A stretch of 64,000 nucleotides of DNA from Yersinia nurmii (GTDB lineage Bacteria; Pseudomonadota; Gammaproteobacteria; Enterobacterales; Enterobacteriaceae): positions 1-64,000 of the forward strand of contig NZ_CPYD01000005.1 in assembly GCF_001112925.1 (NCBI RefSeq), in the 5' to 3' direction. Shown one piece after another: positions 17,205-25,582 of this stretch (position 1 is its first letter; every line of letters starts with the position of its first letter). The notes beneath the pieces were generated by a model, which saw nothing but the letters and a program-made list of their open reading frames with translations, had not been told where the DNA came from and did not search any database. Position numbers and translations under genes: made by a program.

Positions 17205-17973
17205 TTATTTCACAATGCACATCGGTCGGCCAGAAATCGGTTCGCGGTGAATTTGTGCGTCAATTTGAAAGGTTTCCGCCAATAACTCCGGCGTCACCTC
17301 CTCCTCCGGTGCACCCTGAGCAATAACGTTACCTTGTCTCATCATCATCATCAAATTGTCGCAATAGCGGCTAGCCTGACTCAGGTCGTGCAATACTGCG
17401 ACTAGGGTTTTCCCCTGTTGATTTTGCCGGCGGAGCAACGCCATTAGTTCTACCTGATGATTAATATCGAGATAAGTGGTTGGCTCATCGAGCAATAACA
17501 GCGGCGTCCCCTGCGCCAATACCATCGTCAGAAATGCTCACTGGCGCTGCCTTCCAGAAAGCTCGCTGACCAATTTATCTGCCAAATCAATGAGCTGAGT
17601 GTCGCGCATTGCCTGCTCAACTTTGCGTTTGTCATCGACGCTTAACCGCCCCATAGATTTAACCACGGGCTGCGGCCATAGCCGACCAGTTCGCATACCC
17701 GGATACCTTCTGGTGCAACGTGCTGTTGCGGTAGCAATGCGAGTTTACGAGCCAGTTCTCGGCTGGATAATGCGGAAATAGGATAGCTATCAAGCCATAT
17801 GCTGCCAAATAATGGCGTGAGCAAACGAGAAAAACACGTCAATAAAGTTGATTTCCCACCGCCATTTGGGCCAAGCAATGCGCTTATTTTGCCCCTGGCA
17901 AAGTAAGCGATAAGTCGCTAAGAATCGTGTTTTCACCGTAGCCAGCGCGCAGGTTCTCAATCAAGAACTGCAT
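17205..17973 (-). pseudogene. fecE: fecE relic, ferric citrate-type ABC transporter ATPase
   Basis: The reconstructed product is an iron-siderophore ATPase most like FecE: start MQFLIENLRAGYGENTILSDL, Walker A LGPNGGGKSTLL, SSRELARKLALLPQQH, then LSGRQRQ in place of the LSGGQRQ signature, MVLAQGTPLLLLDEPTTYLDINHQ (Walker B) and the C-terminal EIHREPISGRPMCIVK-type end. Lesions: a frameshift near 17888 before Walker A, another near 17645 after PWLNLWGG, and an in-frame stop near 17537 after the signature. It starts with TGATG overlap on fecD, preserving the original operon junction. It cannot give a working ATPase. Confidence 0.85.
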
Positions 17974-18430
17974 CAGCGGTTTCTCATTAAAAACCAGAAA
18001 AAATAAGGAGCGCCAATCACCGCGGTTAATACGCCGGCTGGCAGTTCAAGGGGAGGATGTAGCGTTCTGGCCAGCAGATCGGCCCATAGGAGGATAAGCG
18101 CACCAACCAACATTGCGGCGGAAATCAGCAGCAAATGACGCCTACCTACAAGTTTTCGGGTCAAATGAGGGGCAACCATCCAATCGGGCCACATACAGCC
18201 ACGCTGATAGCCGCCAGCGCTACTGCCAGTATTAATACCAGAGATTGTACGCGCCGTACTGAAATGCCCAGCGCTGACGCACTATTCTCTCCCAGCGCCA
18301 TCACCTCCAGATCGCGACAAAACTACAGGCTAAGCGGCAACAATATTACCAGCCAAGGAACAATAACCAGGACAAATGACCAGCCTCTTCCCCACAAACT
18401 GTCGGTCAACCAAACGCTATTCCACACGGT
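17973..18430 (-). pseudogene. fecD: fecD relic, ferric citrate-type permease, 5' part lost
   Basis: Only the C-terminal half of an iron permease like FecD remains. The order is WLTDSLWGRGWSFV, LPLSL, an in-frame TAG (18323-18325), FCRDLEVMALGENSASALGISV, VAVCGPIG, a frameshift near 18178, then VAPHLTRKLVGRRH and the end HPPLELPAGVLTAVIGAPYFFWFLM. About the first 180 residues are absent. The break lies near 18430, next to sequence resembling an insertion-sequence end. No fecA, fecB, fecC, fecI or fecR remains nearby. Confidence 0.8.
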
Positions 18431-18575
18431 TCATCAACGTATTAAAAGAGTAATTCAAGCAAACTCACGATGTTCGCTCCGCATGAAGATTGAAGTGAAC
18501 TGGCTGAGGCTATGGCTCCGTTCTGGAGGGAAATAATGGCTATAAAATAATGCCCCGAGTTAGCGAACGGTACCT

Positions 18576-18615
18576 TACTAAGTTGGGTGTCCAACTTTTG
18601 AGGTACTGTCCATTG
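18576..18615. mobile_element. Possible terminal inverted repeat of an IS3-family element
   Basis: TGTCCAACTTTTGAGGTACT near 18588-18607 resembles the TGTCCAACTTTTGGGGT-type ends of some IS3-family elements. No transposase gene or matching second end is visible, so at most this is a scar. It lies between the truncated fecD and the permease gene and could explain the deletion. Assignment is from memory of the family ends. Confidence 0.3.
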
Positions 18616-18655
18616 GGTACAGGGGCATTCTATTAACATTCAGCTGAAATCAGGA

Positions 18656-19960
18656 TTATTGAGATGCATTCTGAACGATGATCGTCGCAGCATAGCGTTT
18701 GAGGATTATCTTACATAGCCAATAAAAAACACTGGCCGCAACCAATGAATTAATGGTCGGTACGCCCCACTCGGTAAACAAGCCAACCAGACTGCCTGCA
18801 ATACTTGCCAAAATAGCCGTCCAACCGATAACCGGCGTTTCATCCGGCAATTTGCCTGCTTTTCTGCTGTCATCCAAAACTTTTCTGTGGGTGCGCAGAA
18901 TATAATAATCGACCAGCATCACGCCTATAATTGGTGGAAATACTACGCCAAGTACGGTCAGGAAATCCACGAATCGGTCTAAGATACCCAGTACAGAAAG
19001 TAACGTACCTAATAAGCCAATGACGACGGTTGTCGCCGTATATTTTAGTTTCTTGCCGGTAATTCCCTCAACCGCATTCACTACACCTAATGAGGATGAA
19101 TACAGGTTGATATCGTTAACTCGTAGTGTGGAGAAAACAACCACTAATAAACCAATGCCGCCAGCAGTCTGCGACATGATGGTGACCACGTCCGCTGAAC
19201 TCAAACTGCGGGCAATCAGAATAGCTAATCCGTTAACAATGAACTCACCAGCTATAATGGTAAAAATGGTGATACCGAAAACATGCTGCTTATTTTTACT
19301 GTAACGTGTCAAATCTGGTGTAATTAAGCTGGCGACAATAGCTCCACCAACCACGATAGTAATACCGGTGCTGATAGATAATGGCTCGCCTCCCGGAACC
19401 AGTTTAATGATTTCGCTCAGGCTTTGCCCTGAAAGCACATTATAAGAAATAAAGAACACCAAGAGAATAAACAAAGGAACCGCTATTCTCGCAGTAATTC
19501 TTAACGCTTTAAAACCAAAAGCTACCAGAATAGTCAGGAATGTACCTGATAGCGCAGCTGACCAGGCAAAACCTAATTTATCGCCTAAAGCAAAGTTAAG
19601 AGATTTGGCGAAAATCGCATTTTGTATACCAAACCAGCCAAGCAAACTTACAGCAATCACTAACCCGATCAGTACTGAACCTATGCGACCAAAACCACAC
19701 CATCGAGCTAACAGGCTGCCTGAGATACCTTCTCTCATACCGGATACGCCTAAGCCGAAAGTCACCACACCAAATATCAAGCTACCGACAAAAATAGCAA
19801 TAAAGGCATCAATCAGGCTCATGGAGTTACCCAATACGGCACCAAGCATAAACTGATCCAATGCCGTCAACATACCCATATGAACCACGGCTACGCTTAA
19901 AAAGGATACTCTTTTATCCTCTGGCACCCGGCTTAATGGGTAGTCCTCAATTTTAATCAC
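18656..19960 (-). CDS. NCS1-family permease, CodB/cytosine-permease-like
   Basis: A 434-residue inner-membrane transporter with about 12 membrane segments, resembling cytosine/purine and related NCS1 permeases. Landmarks are VPEDKRVSFLSVAVVHMGMLTALDQF at the start, LGWFGIQNAIFAKSLN in the middle (the substrate-site region of the family), LITPDLTRYSKNKQH and the FPPIIGVMLVDYYILRTHRKV segment near the C-terminus. There is no catabolic gene beside it, so the substrate (cytosine, purine, allantoin or other) is open. It lies 22 bases downstream of a PAS-LuxR regulator in the same direction, which probably controls it. Confidence 0.85.
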   Translation of the reverse strand: MIKIEDYPLSRVPEDKRVSFLSVAVVHMGMLTALDQFMLGAVLGNSMSLIDAFIAIFVGSLIFGVVTFGLGVSGMREGISGSLLARWCGFGRIGSVLIGLVIAVSLLGWFGIQNAIFAKSLNFALGDKLGFAWSAALSGTFLTILVAFGFKALRITARIAVPLFILLVFFISYNVLSGQSLSEIIKLVPGGEPLSISTGITIVVGGAIVASLITPDLTRYSKNKQHVFGITIFTIIAGEFIVNGLAILIARSLSSADVVTIMSQTAGGIGLLVVVFSTLRVNDINLYSSSLGVVNAVEGITGKKLKYTATTVVIGLLGTLLSVLGILDRFVDFLTVLGVVFPPIIGVMLVDYYILRTHRKVLDDSRKAGKLPDETPVIGWTAILASIAGSLVGLFTEWGVPTINSLVAASVFYWLCKIILKRYAATIIVQNASQ

Positions 19961-19982
19961 AATGTCATTTCCTTGAATAAGA

Positions 19983-20672
19983 TCAGATAAACTGAATGCC
20001 TTTCTCTATCAGTCGCTCTGGAATGTAGTTATCAAGCTGCAAAGGCTTACAAAACTCCTCGAATTGCCGAAGCGTATGTACATCTGCTTTTTGATAAATG
20101 CTATATATTCTATTTTCTATTGTCTTCGCGCTGACATTATATATCTTAGCTATTTCCTTATTGGCGTAACGTTGTAGCATAAGAAAAATAATATCCAGCT
20201 CCGCCTTAGTAAACATCAAGGTATCAACTTCCGTAGTCAAAACACTTGGCTTTTGATGATTAATATATTTCAGCGGAGATAAACTACTCAGAGGTTTGGC
20301 ATTCCAAATAACCCCAGCAATTATTCCGTCGTCATTATAAATTGGCAATTTCTCACTAATAAACGGCGTGAGACTATCTTTACCATACCAATAATGAGTC
20401 TCTATCACCGCAACCCGATCCTTTACCCCTTCAGTCCTTTTATCATGCTCTTTAAACTCAGGGGCACACTCTGCCCATGCCGCAGGAAACTCTTCATCCA
20501 GTTTTCCCTCTATATCAAAATTTAGTGGTGTATTGGTATAGAGATATGCAGCCTTGTTCATATATACATGGCGTGACTCAGAGTCTTTAATTCCCCATGG
20601 TTCGCTTAGATGTTCCATCATCGTAATGAGGCCCTTTAAATAAGATTCATTACTTTTATTGAATGAACTCAC
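19983..20672 (-). CDS. PAS-domain LuxR-type transcriptional regulator
   Basis: A 229-residue regulator. The N-terminal part (about 15-130) looks like a PAS sensor (EPWGIKDSESRHVYMNKAAYLYT, then LPIYNDDGIIAGVIWNAKPL). The C-terminal helix-turn-helix (about 155-210) carries FTKAELDIIFLMLQRYANKE, then IAKIYNVSAKTIENRIYSIY, the LuxR recognition helix. The ligand is unknown. It lies between an acetyltransferase gene and the NCS1 permease gene, all in one direction with short gaps (24 and 22 bases), so the three may form a unit. Confidence 0.85.
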   Translation of the reverse strand: MSSFNKSNESYLKGLITMMEHLSEPWGIKDSESRHVYMNKAAYLYTNTPLNFDIEGKLDEEFPAAWAECAPEFKEHDKRTEGVKDRVAVIETHYWYGKDSLTPFISEKLPIYNDDGIIAGVIWNAKPLSSLSPLKYINHQKPSVLTTEVDTLMFTKAELDIIFLMLQRYANKEIAKIYNVSAKTIENRIYSIYQKADVHTLRQFEEFCKPLQLDNYIPERLIEKGIQFI

Positions 20673-20696
20673 TTCAACCTCATATTTTATGGCGAA

Positions 20697-21116
20697 TTAA
20701 AGGTTTTTTGCTAAATAGTATCGAGTGTGTTTATGGGCGTATTCTCCTAATTCTCCATATACCCGATAGCCTAATTTTTCATAAAATTCCTGAGCCTGAA
20801 AACTGAAGGTATCAACATAGGCCATATGACAGCCTCGGTTAATGGCTTCTGCCTCTGCTTTTAGCATCAACTCTCTGCCGTAACCTTGCTTACGGAAATC
20901 ATCACTCACCCAAAGATATTGTACCTCCAGGCCGCCCCACCAGGTTCTGGCTACCAGTCCGGCAACAATTTTATTGTCTTCGTCGGTAATTGTTAGGAAC
21001 AACGGGTGAATATCGACTTTGTCATATTTGTCATTATGCGCCCATAAGCTATCAATAACATATTCTTCATCTTGCGGATTAGGTACATCCGTTATATTTA
21101 ATTTCATATCTTCCAC
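20697..21116 (-). CDS. GNAT-family N-acetyltransferase
   Basis: A 139-residue acetyl-CoA-dependent acetyltransferase. Motif A is LWVSDDFRKQGYGRELMLKA (acetyl-CoA loop RKQGYG). The later motif AYVDTFSFQAQEFYEKLGYRVYGEL, typical of small-molecule GNATs, follows. Substrate unknown. It is the first gene of a probable acetyltransferase-regulator-permease unit. Confidence 0.85.
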   Translation of the reverse strand: MEDMKLNITDVPNPQDEEYVIDSLWAHNDKYDKVDIHPLFLTITDEDNKIVAGLVARTWWGGLEVQYLWVSDDFRKQGYGRELMLKAEAEAINRGCHMAYVDTFSFQAQEFYEKLGYRVYGELGEYAHKHTRYYLAKNL

Positions 21117-21555
21117 ATACCACTCAATGCTAATAATATTACATGTTAAGTAAATGCTTATCCAGAATAGGATTTGTTAACACTTTTCCCGTTTAATTAC
21201 AAGGGTGTATCTCACCCTTTGCCGTAGCAGTAAAAATCACTTATGTTTGTAAGAACAGGGCGCGTACTTAGCTAAACCCAGACGATAAACATAATAGTCC
21301 TGTACGTTGAATAAGTCATATTGTGCCTCACCAGGGCACCATCAGGGAAACTTCATTTACGCTAGCAAGCTCCTCTGGAAGAGCAAGATTACTTGCCATA
21401 GGGGAGCCAGTAATACATGTAGATATACCGACAGCCAAAGTTGACTTCCTAAGCTAGTTTCTACTTCCCAGTTAATTATTTACCACCCGATCTCATCAGA
21501 ATGACTAAATATAACTACGCAAATGCTGATAATAAAATGCCAAAATCAGGCAATA
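21117..21555. other. Intergenic between the acetyltransferase gene and proP
   Basis: About 440 bases. It holds a small hairpin AAGGGTG/CACCCTT (21201-21219) near the promoter side of the acetyltransferase gene and the possible decayed fragment noted separately. No intact gene seen. Confidence 0.35.
21237..21455 (-). pseudogene. Possible decayed small exported protein, unrecognised
   Basis: On the minus strand two pieces in different frames read like protein: RKSTLAVGISTCITGSPMAS followed by LPEELASVNEVSLMVPW and a stop, then EAQYDLFNVQDYYVYRLGLA ending at TGA (21237-21239). The first looks like a degraded signal peptide. I recognise no family. It may be chance. Confidence 0.2.
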
Positions 21556-21587
21556 AAAAAGTCAGCCCATTTAGTAGCTGACTTTTT
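21556..21587 (-). terminator. Rho-independent terminator of proP
   Basis: AAAAAGTCAGC and GCTGACTTTTT form an 11-base stem around a short loop, with a U-tract for the minus strand, directly after the proP stop. Confidence 0.85.
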
Positions 21588-21603
21588 AACAGACTTCTTA
21601 TGA

Positions 21604-23106
21604 TTAATTTATATCGGGATGCTGTGCGATAAGGTTCTTTCTTTTTTTCTCCAGCTCAGCAATTTCCTGATCGATATCTTCAATACTTTGCTCAATATTA
21701 TCATGGTGCTCTTGCAGGATTTCCTTAGCTTCTGCTCGGTCTGAGGCTGCTGGCGTAGCGCCTTTCAGCGGTTTATTCGCCGTTTCCTTCATAAATATCC
21801 CTGTAACCAAACCTATAACCGCTACCACCATCAAATAATACGCTGGCATAAAGAGATTCTGAGTGGATTCAACCAGCCACGCGGCAATGGTTGGAGTCAA
21901 CCCCGCAATCATTACCGATATATTAAAAGCGATAGCCAATGCACTGTAACGAATGTGCGTAGGGAACATTGCAGGTAAAGTTGAAGCCATTACGCCGATA
22001 AAGCAGTTCAACAATACGGCCAGAATCAACAATCCACAGAATATCAGGCCAATCACGCCGCTGTTAATCAGGATGAAGCATGGAATTGCCAAAACAAAAA
22101 GGCCAATACTTCCGCATACGATAAAAGGTTTGCGGCCAAATCTGTCGCTCATCAATCCCATAATTGGCTGAACAAACAACATACCTAACATGATAGCGAT
22201 GATGATGAGTACACCGTGATCTTCCGAATAATGCAGGCTATGAGACAAATAGCTCGGCATATAGGTTAAAAGCATGTAGTAAGTAACGTTAGTGGCAATA
22301 ACCATACCAACGCATATGATCAGATTTTTCCATTGTTTCGTTAGAATTTCACGGAAAGAAACTTTTGGCGGTTGAGTAATATTATTGCGCGCATCGCTAT
22401 CCATTTGCTCGACATGCTGTTGGAAGGTTGGCGTTTCTTCCAGAGCGTGGCGCAGATAAATACCAATCAAACCTAGTGGAGCTGCAATAAAGAACGGAAT
22501 ACGCCATCCCCACTCAAGGAAATTAGCTTCACCGACAATGCTGGAAATCAGAACAACCACTCCGGCACCTAATATAAAACCGGCAATGGAACCGAAATCT
22601 AACCAACTCGCGAGGAAACCGCGCTTTCTATCCGGAGAATATTCAGCAACAAAAATAGCCGCACCGGTATATTCACCACCGACAGAAAAGCCTTGGGCCA
22701 ATTTAGCCAATAACAGCAGTATCGGTGCCCAAATTCCGATGGATGCATAGGACGGAATTAAGCCAATACAGAAAGTACTGACCGACATAATAATAATGGT
22801 GACGGACAAAACTTTTTGCCGGCCAAATTTATCGCCGAGGGCACCAAAGAATATGCCGCCAAGTGGGCGAACCAAAAAAGGTACGGAAAAGGTCGCTAAT
22901 GCGGCGATCATTTGAATTCCGGGATCGGCTCCGGGGAAGAATACCTGCCCCAGTGCGAAGGCGACAAAACCGTAAACACCAAAATCAAACCATTCCATGG
23001 CATTGCCTAACGCAGCCGCGGTAATTGCCTTTTTCAGCTTGGTGTCATCAATGATAGTTATATCATTGATTTGCATAGGTTTTACCTTTCTTTTGCGTAA
23101 TCCCAT
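21604..23106 (-). CDS. proP: ProP osmoprotectant/H+ symporter
   Basis: A 500-residue MFS transporter for proline and glycine betaine, activated by hyperosmotic stress. N-terminus KVKPMQINDITIIDDTKLKKAITAAALGNAMEWFDFGVYGF. MFS loop motifs are GDKFGRQKVL and SDRFGRKPF. After the last membrane segment it carries the ProP-specific C-terminal coiled coil (EILQEHHDNIEQSIEDIDQEIAELEKKRK, about residues 455-490), which tunes the osmotic set point. Length equals the E. coli protein. The start has GGGAG upstream. It has its own terminator. Confidence 0.96.
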   Translation of the reverse strand: MGLRKRKVKPMQINDITIIDDTKLKKAITAAALGNAMEWFDFGVYGFVAFALGQVFFPGADPGIQMIAALATFSVPFLVRPLGGIFFGALGDKFGRQKVLSVTIIIMSVSTFCIGLIPSYASIGIWAPILLLLAKLAQGFSVGGEYTGAAIFVAEYSPDRKRGFLASWLDFGSIAGFILGAGVVVLISSIVGEANFLEWGWRIPFFIAAPLGLIGIYLRHALEETPTFQQHVEQMDSDARNNITQPPKVSFREILTKQWKNLIICVGMVIATNVTYYMLLTYMPSYLSHSLHYSEDHGVLIIIAIMLGMLFVQPIMGLMSDRFGRKPFIVCGSIGLFVLAIPCFILINSGVIGLIFCGLLILAVLLNCFIGVMASTLPAMFPTHIRYSALAIAFNISVMIAGLTPTIAAWLVESTQNLFMPAYYLMVVAVIGLVTGIFMKETANKPLKGATPAASDRAEAKEILQEHHDNIEQSIEDIDQEIAELEKKRKNLIAQHPDIN

Positions 23107-23609
23107 TATTTACTCCCTTGTATTCATTTTCATTCCACTGTGTAAAGCCAGAAAGAGTTAATTGCTTTAGCAGTCATCAAAAAAATTTATGTAACTATAT
23201 AAGTAATAACCTATGTAATTACGTGATGCAATGAAGAATCAGGTGGAAATAGGCGCTGAATGGCTATTTTTGCTGACAAAAACTGACGAAGTTATTATGA
23301 AAAAAAACCTTATTTTTCTCAATGTTACTGATATTTTTTCCTTTAAAACTTACAGAGTTAGCTGAAATTGACAAAAAATGACGAAGACTTAACGCTCACG
23401 AAGAAAAGGAGGGAATCATCGGCGCGTTCAAAAAAATAATAAATTTCATTTGACAGAGCAAATAACTCTTCTTGCGGAATAAATAACCAACAAATTATTT
23501 TGATACATTCTGGTCAGCTGAAGCCATTATAGATAAATAGTGGCTAATAATTATCTTATTAGCGATAAATAAGGCGATTACACTTTAGTAGAATCGTGAA
23601 GCCCTTTAT
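23107..23609. other. AT-rich promoter region of proP
   Basis: About 500 bases without a gene. Several near-repeats of TATGTAA occur near 23185-23225. Osmotic (RpoS/CRP) control of proP is known from E. coli, but I cannot place those sites here. Confidence 0.35.
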
Positions 23610-24662
23610 TTATAGTTTCGCTTCCTTTTTCAGCAGCGCTCTCTTGCGCTCAACACCCCAACGATAGCCAGACAACGCGCCATCCTGACGAACGACCCGA
23701 TGGCAAGGAATCGCCACAGCCAGCATATTAGCGGCACAGGCTCCGGCAACGGCGCGTACCGCCTTTGGTAAACCAATTTTATCGGCAATTTGGCTATAAC
23801 TTGCCGTGGTACCTAACGGGATTTCTCGCAGAACTTGCCAAACTCGCTGCTGAAAAGCCGTTCCGCGAATATCCAATGGTAAATCCAGGCCAATTTCTGG
23901 CGTTTCAATAAACCCCACCACCTGAGCCATCAGGATTTCAAAAGCTTCATCCCCGCCAATTAAAATCGCGTGAGGAAACTTATCTTGCAGCTCTTGCACT
24001 AACTTTTGCGCACTCTCTCCCATCCAAATCGCGCAAATTCCCCGTTCACTTTTCGCCACGAGAATATCGCCCAGTGAACACAGGCCAACGGCAAAATAAA
24101 TAGTAGTACCGGTTCCACCACGACGGAATGCCTTAGGCGTCATGCCAAGCATGGCATTAGATTTATGGTAGAAACGTGCATTCGATTGATAGCCCGCTTC
24201 GAAAATAGCGTCGGTAATAGAATCCGTTTGCGCCAATTGCTGACGCATCCGCTGATTACGTAAAGCTTCAGCGTAGCCTTTTGGCGTCAGGCCAATTGCC
24301 GTTTTAAATCGTCGGTGAAAATGATATGCGCTCTGCCCCACATAATCAGCCAGTTCATTTAACGTTGGAATATGATCGGACTTTTCAATATAGCGGCAGG
24401 CTTTGGCAATTATTTCGTGCTGCTGATCTGCCTGAACACCACCGCAACGTTTACACGGGCGAAATCCTGCTACTTCAGCCGCTAACGTATTCGCGAAAAA
24501 CACCACGTTTTCCCGCCGAGGCTGACGGGATGGGCAAGACGGTAAACAATAAATGCCGGTGGTTTTTACCCCATATATAAAAGTGCCATCGGCGTCTTTA
24601 TTTCGCTGGACAATGGCCAGCCAACGCGCCCGATCGCTCTTGAAATTTTGTCTAGCATTCAT
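23610..24662 (-). CDS. ada: Ada, methylphosphotriester/O6-methylguanine methyltransferase and regulator
   Basis: A 350-residue bifunctional DNA-repair protein and activator of the adaptive response to alkylation. The N-terminal zinc domain has the four cysteines in YCLPSCPS and RPCKRC; the first is the phosphotriester acceptor. An AraC-type helix-turn-helix follows (AYHFHRRFKTAIGLTPKGY, about 110-190). The C-terminal methyltransferase has the active-site PCHRVV with the acceptor cysteine and RAVAGACAANMLA. Length fits the family. The glycosylase gene upstream in the same direction fits a shared alkylation-damage role. Confidence 0.95.
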   Translation of the reverse strand: MNARQNFKSDRARWLAIVQRNKDADGTFIYGVKTTGIYCLPSCPSRQPRRENVVFFANTLAAEVAGFRPCKRCGGVQADQQHEIIAKACRYIEKSDHIPTLNELADYVGQSAYHFHRRFKTAIGLTPKGYAEALRNQRMRQQLAQTDSITDAIFEAGYQSNARFYHKSNAMLGMTPKAFRRGGTGTTIYFAVGLCSLGDILVAKSERGICAIWMGESAQKLVQELQDKFPHAILIGGDEAFEILMAQVVGFIETPEIGLDLPLDIRGTAFQQRVWQVLREIPLGTTASYSQIADKIGLPKAVRAVAGACAANMLAVAIPCHRVVRQDGALSGYRWGVERKRALLKKEAKL

Positions 24663-24838
24663 AATCGTTAACCCTCGACGAATGGAATCGTTAAGGCGTT
24701 ACCGTTTGAAATTTCGGTCCCGCCAGTGCTAGCCAGATTAATTCAGAGAAAACGGTCAAACACTCCGCTTCTTGCTTTTTCATTCAAGTTTGGAGTGAAA
24801 AGACTTTAATATTTCAATCCCGCGAGCGGAATTATCTT

Positions 24839-25441
24839 TCAGTCATCCTTGGATAAAGCCCAAAGATACAAAGAGGCGGTGGTGCCATAGGGTGAGTAAC
24901 GTTTTCTATAACGTTCAAAGCGCGCTTTAGTCAGTTCTTTATGACGATATAAATTCATCATTCCGCGGCGAATAGCCAAATCTCCCCAACTCACGACATC
25001 TGGACGCGCCAGTGAAGAAATTAGCAGCATCTCTGCGGTCCATATGCCAATGCCGTTTAATCCGGAAAGAGTACGTATGATTTCTTCATCGCTTCGGCTA
25101 TGAATGTTCGTCAGATCCAGCTCTCCGACCAGCACCGACTCTGCTGCCCCTTTAATATATTGGGCTTTTTTCATTGTCATGCCACAGCGCTGTATTTCTT
25201 CATCAGGCAATAACAGAATGCGTTCAGGCGTAATATTTCCGGCTAATATCTGCAAGCGCGTATTAACGGTTTGCGCCGCTTTTACCGATATTTGTTGTTC
25301 AACAATATATTGCACTAATCCGGCAAACAAATCGGGATTGGTTGGGCGTTGTAACATGCCAAAGCGTTCAATGGCCGCAGCCATCTTTTTATCGCGTTTT
25401 TTGAGATGCTGAATCTCGGTTTCGCCATAAACAAAAAACAT
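24839..25441 (-). CDS. DNA-3-methyladenine glycosylase (AlkA/HhH-GPD family)
   Basis: A 200-residue HhH-GPD base-excision glycosylase. The helix-hairpin-helix is LSGLNGIGIWTAEMLLI (near 127-143), followed by the loop VVSWGDLAIRRGM with the presumed catalytic aspartate. FAGLVQYIVEQQISVKAAQTV is the usual N-terminal helix. It is shorter than E. coli AlkA (282 residues), lacking the N-terminal beta domain, as in the compact AlkA-like proteins. Its place beside ada supports a role in removing alkylated purines. Confidence 0.88.
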   Translation of the reverse strand: MFFVYGETEIQHLKKRDKKMAAAIERFGMLQRPTNPDLFAGLVQYIVEQQISVKAAQTVNTRLQILAGNITPERILLLPDEEIQRCGMTMKKAQYIKGAAESVLVGELDLTNIHSRSDEEIIRTLSGLNGIGIWTAEMLLISSLARPDVVSWGDLAIRRGMMNLYRHKELTKARFERYRKRYSPYGTTASLYLWALSKDD

Positions 25442-25582
25442 GCCAGCCCCTCAGTGAATCAGCTTCGCTACGAATATCCATCCTTGATACTGTATTTTTA
25501 TCATGATGAATAGAGCCAATCTGGAAAATATTGACTCTGAGCGAGGTAGGATTTTATTTATCTGTCAGTGAATGAATGAGGT

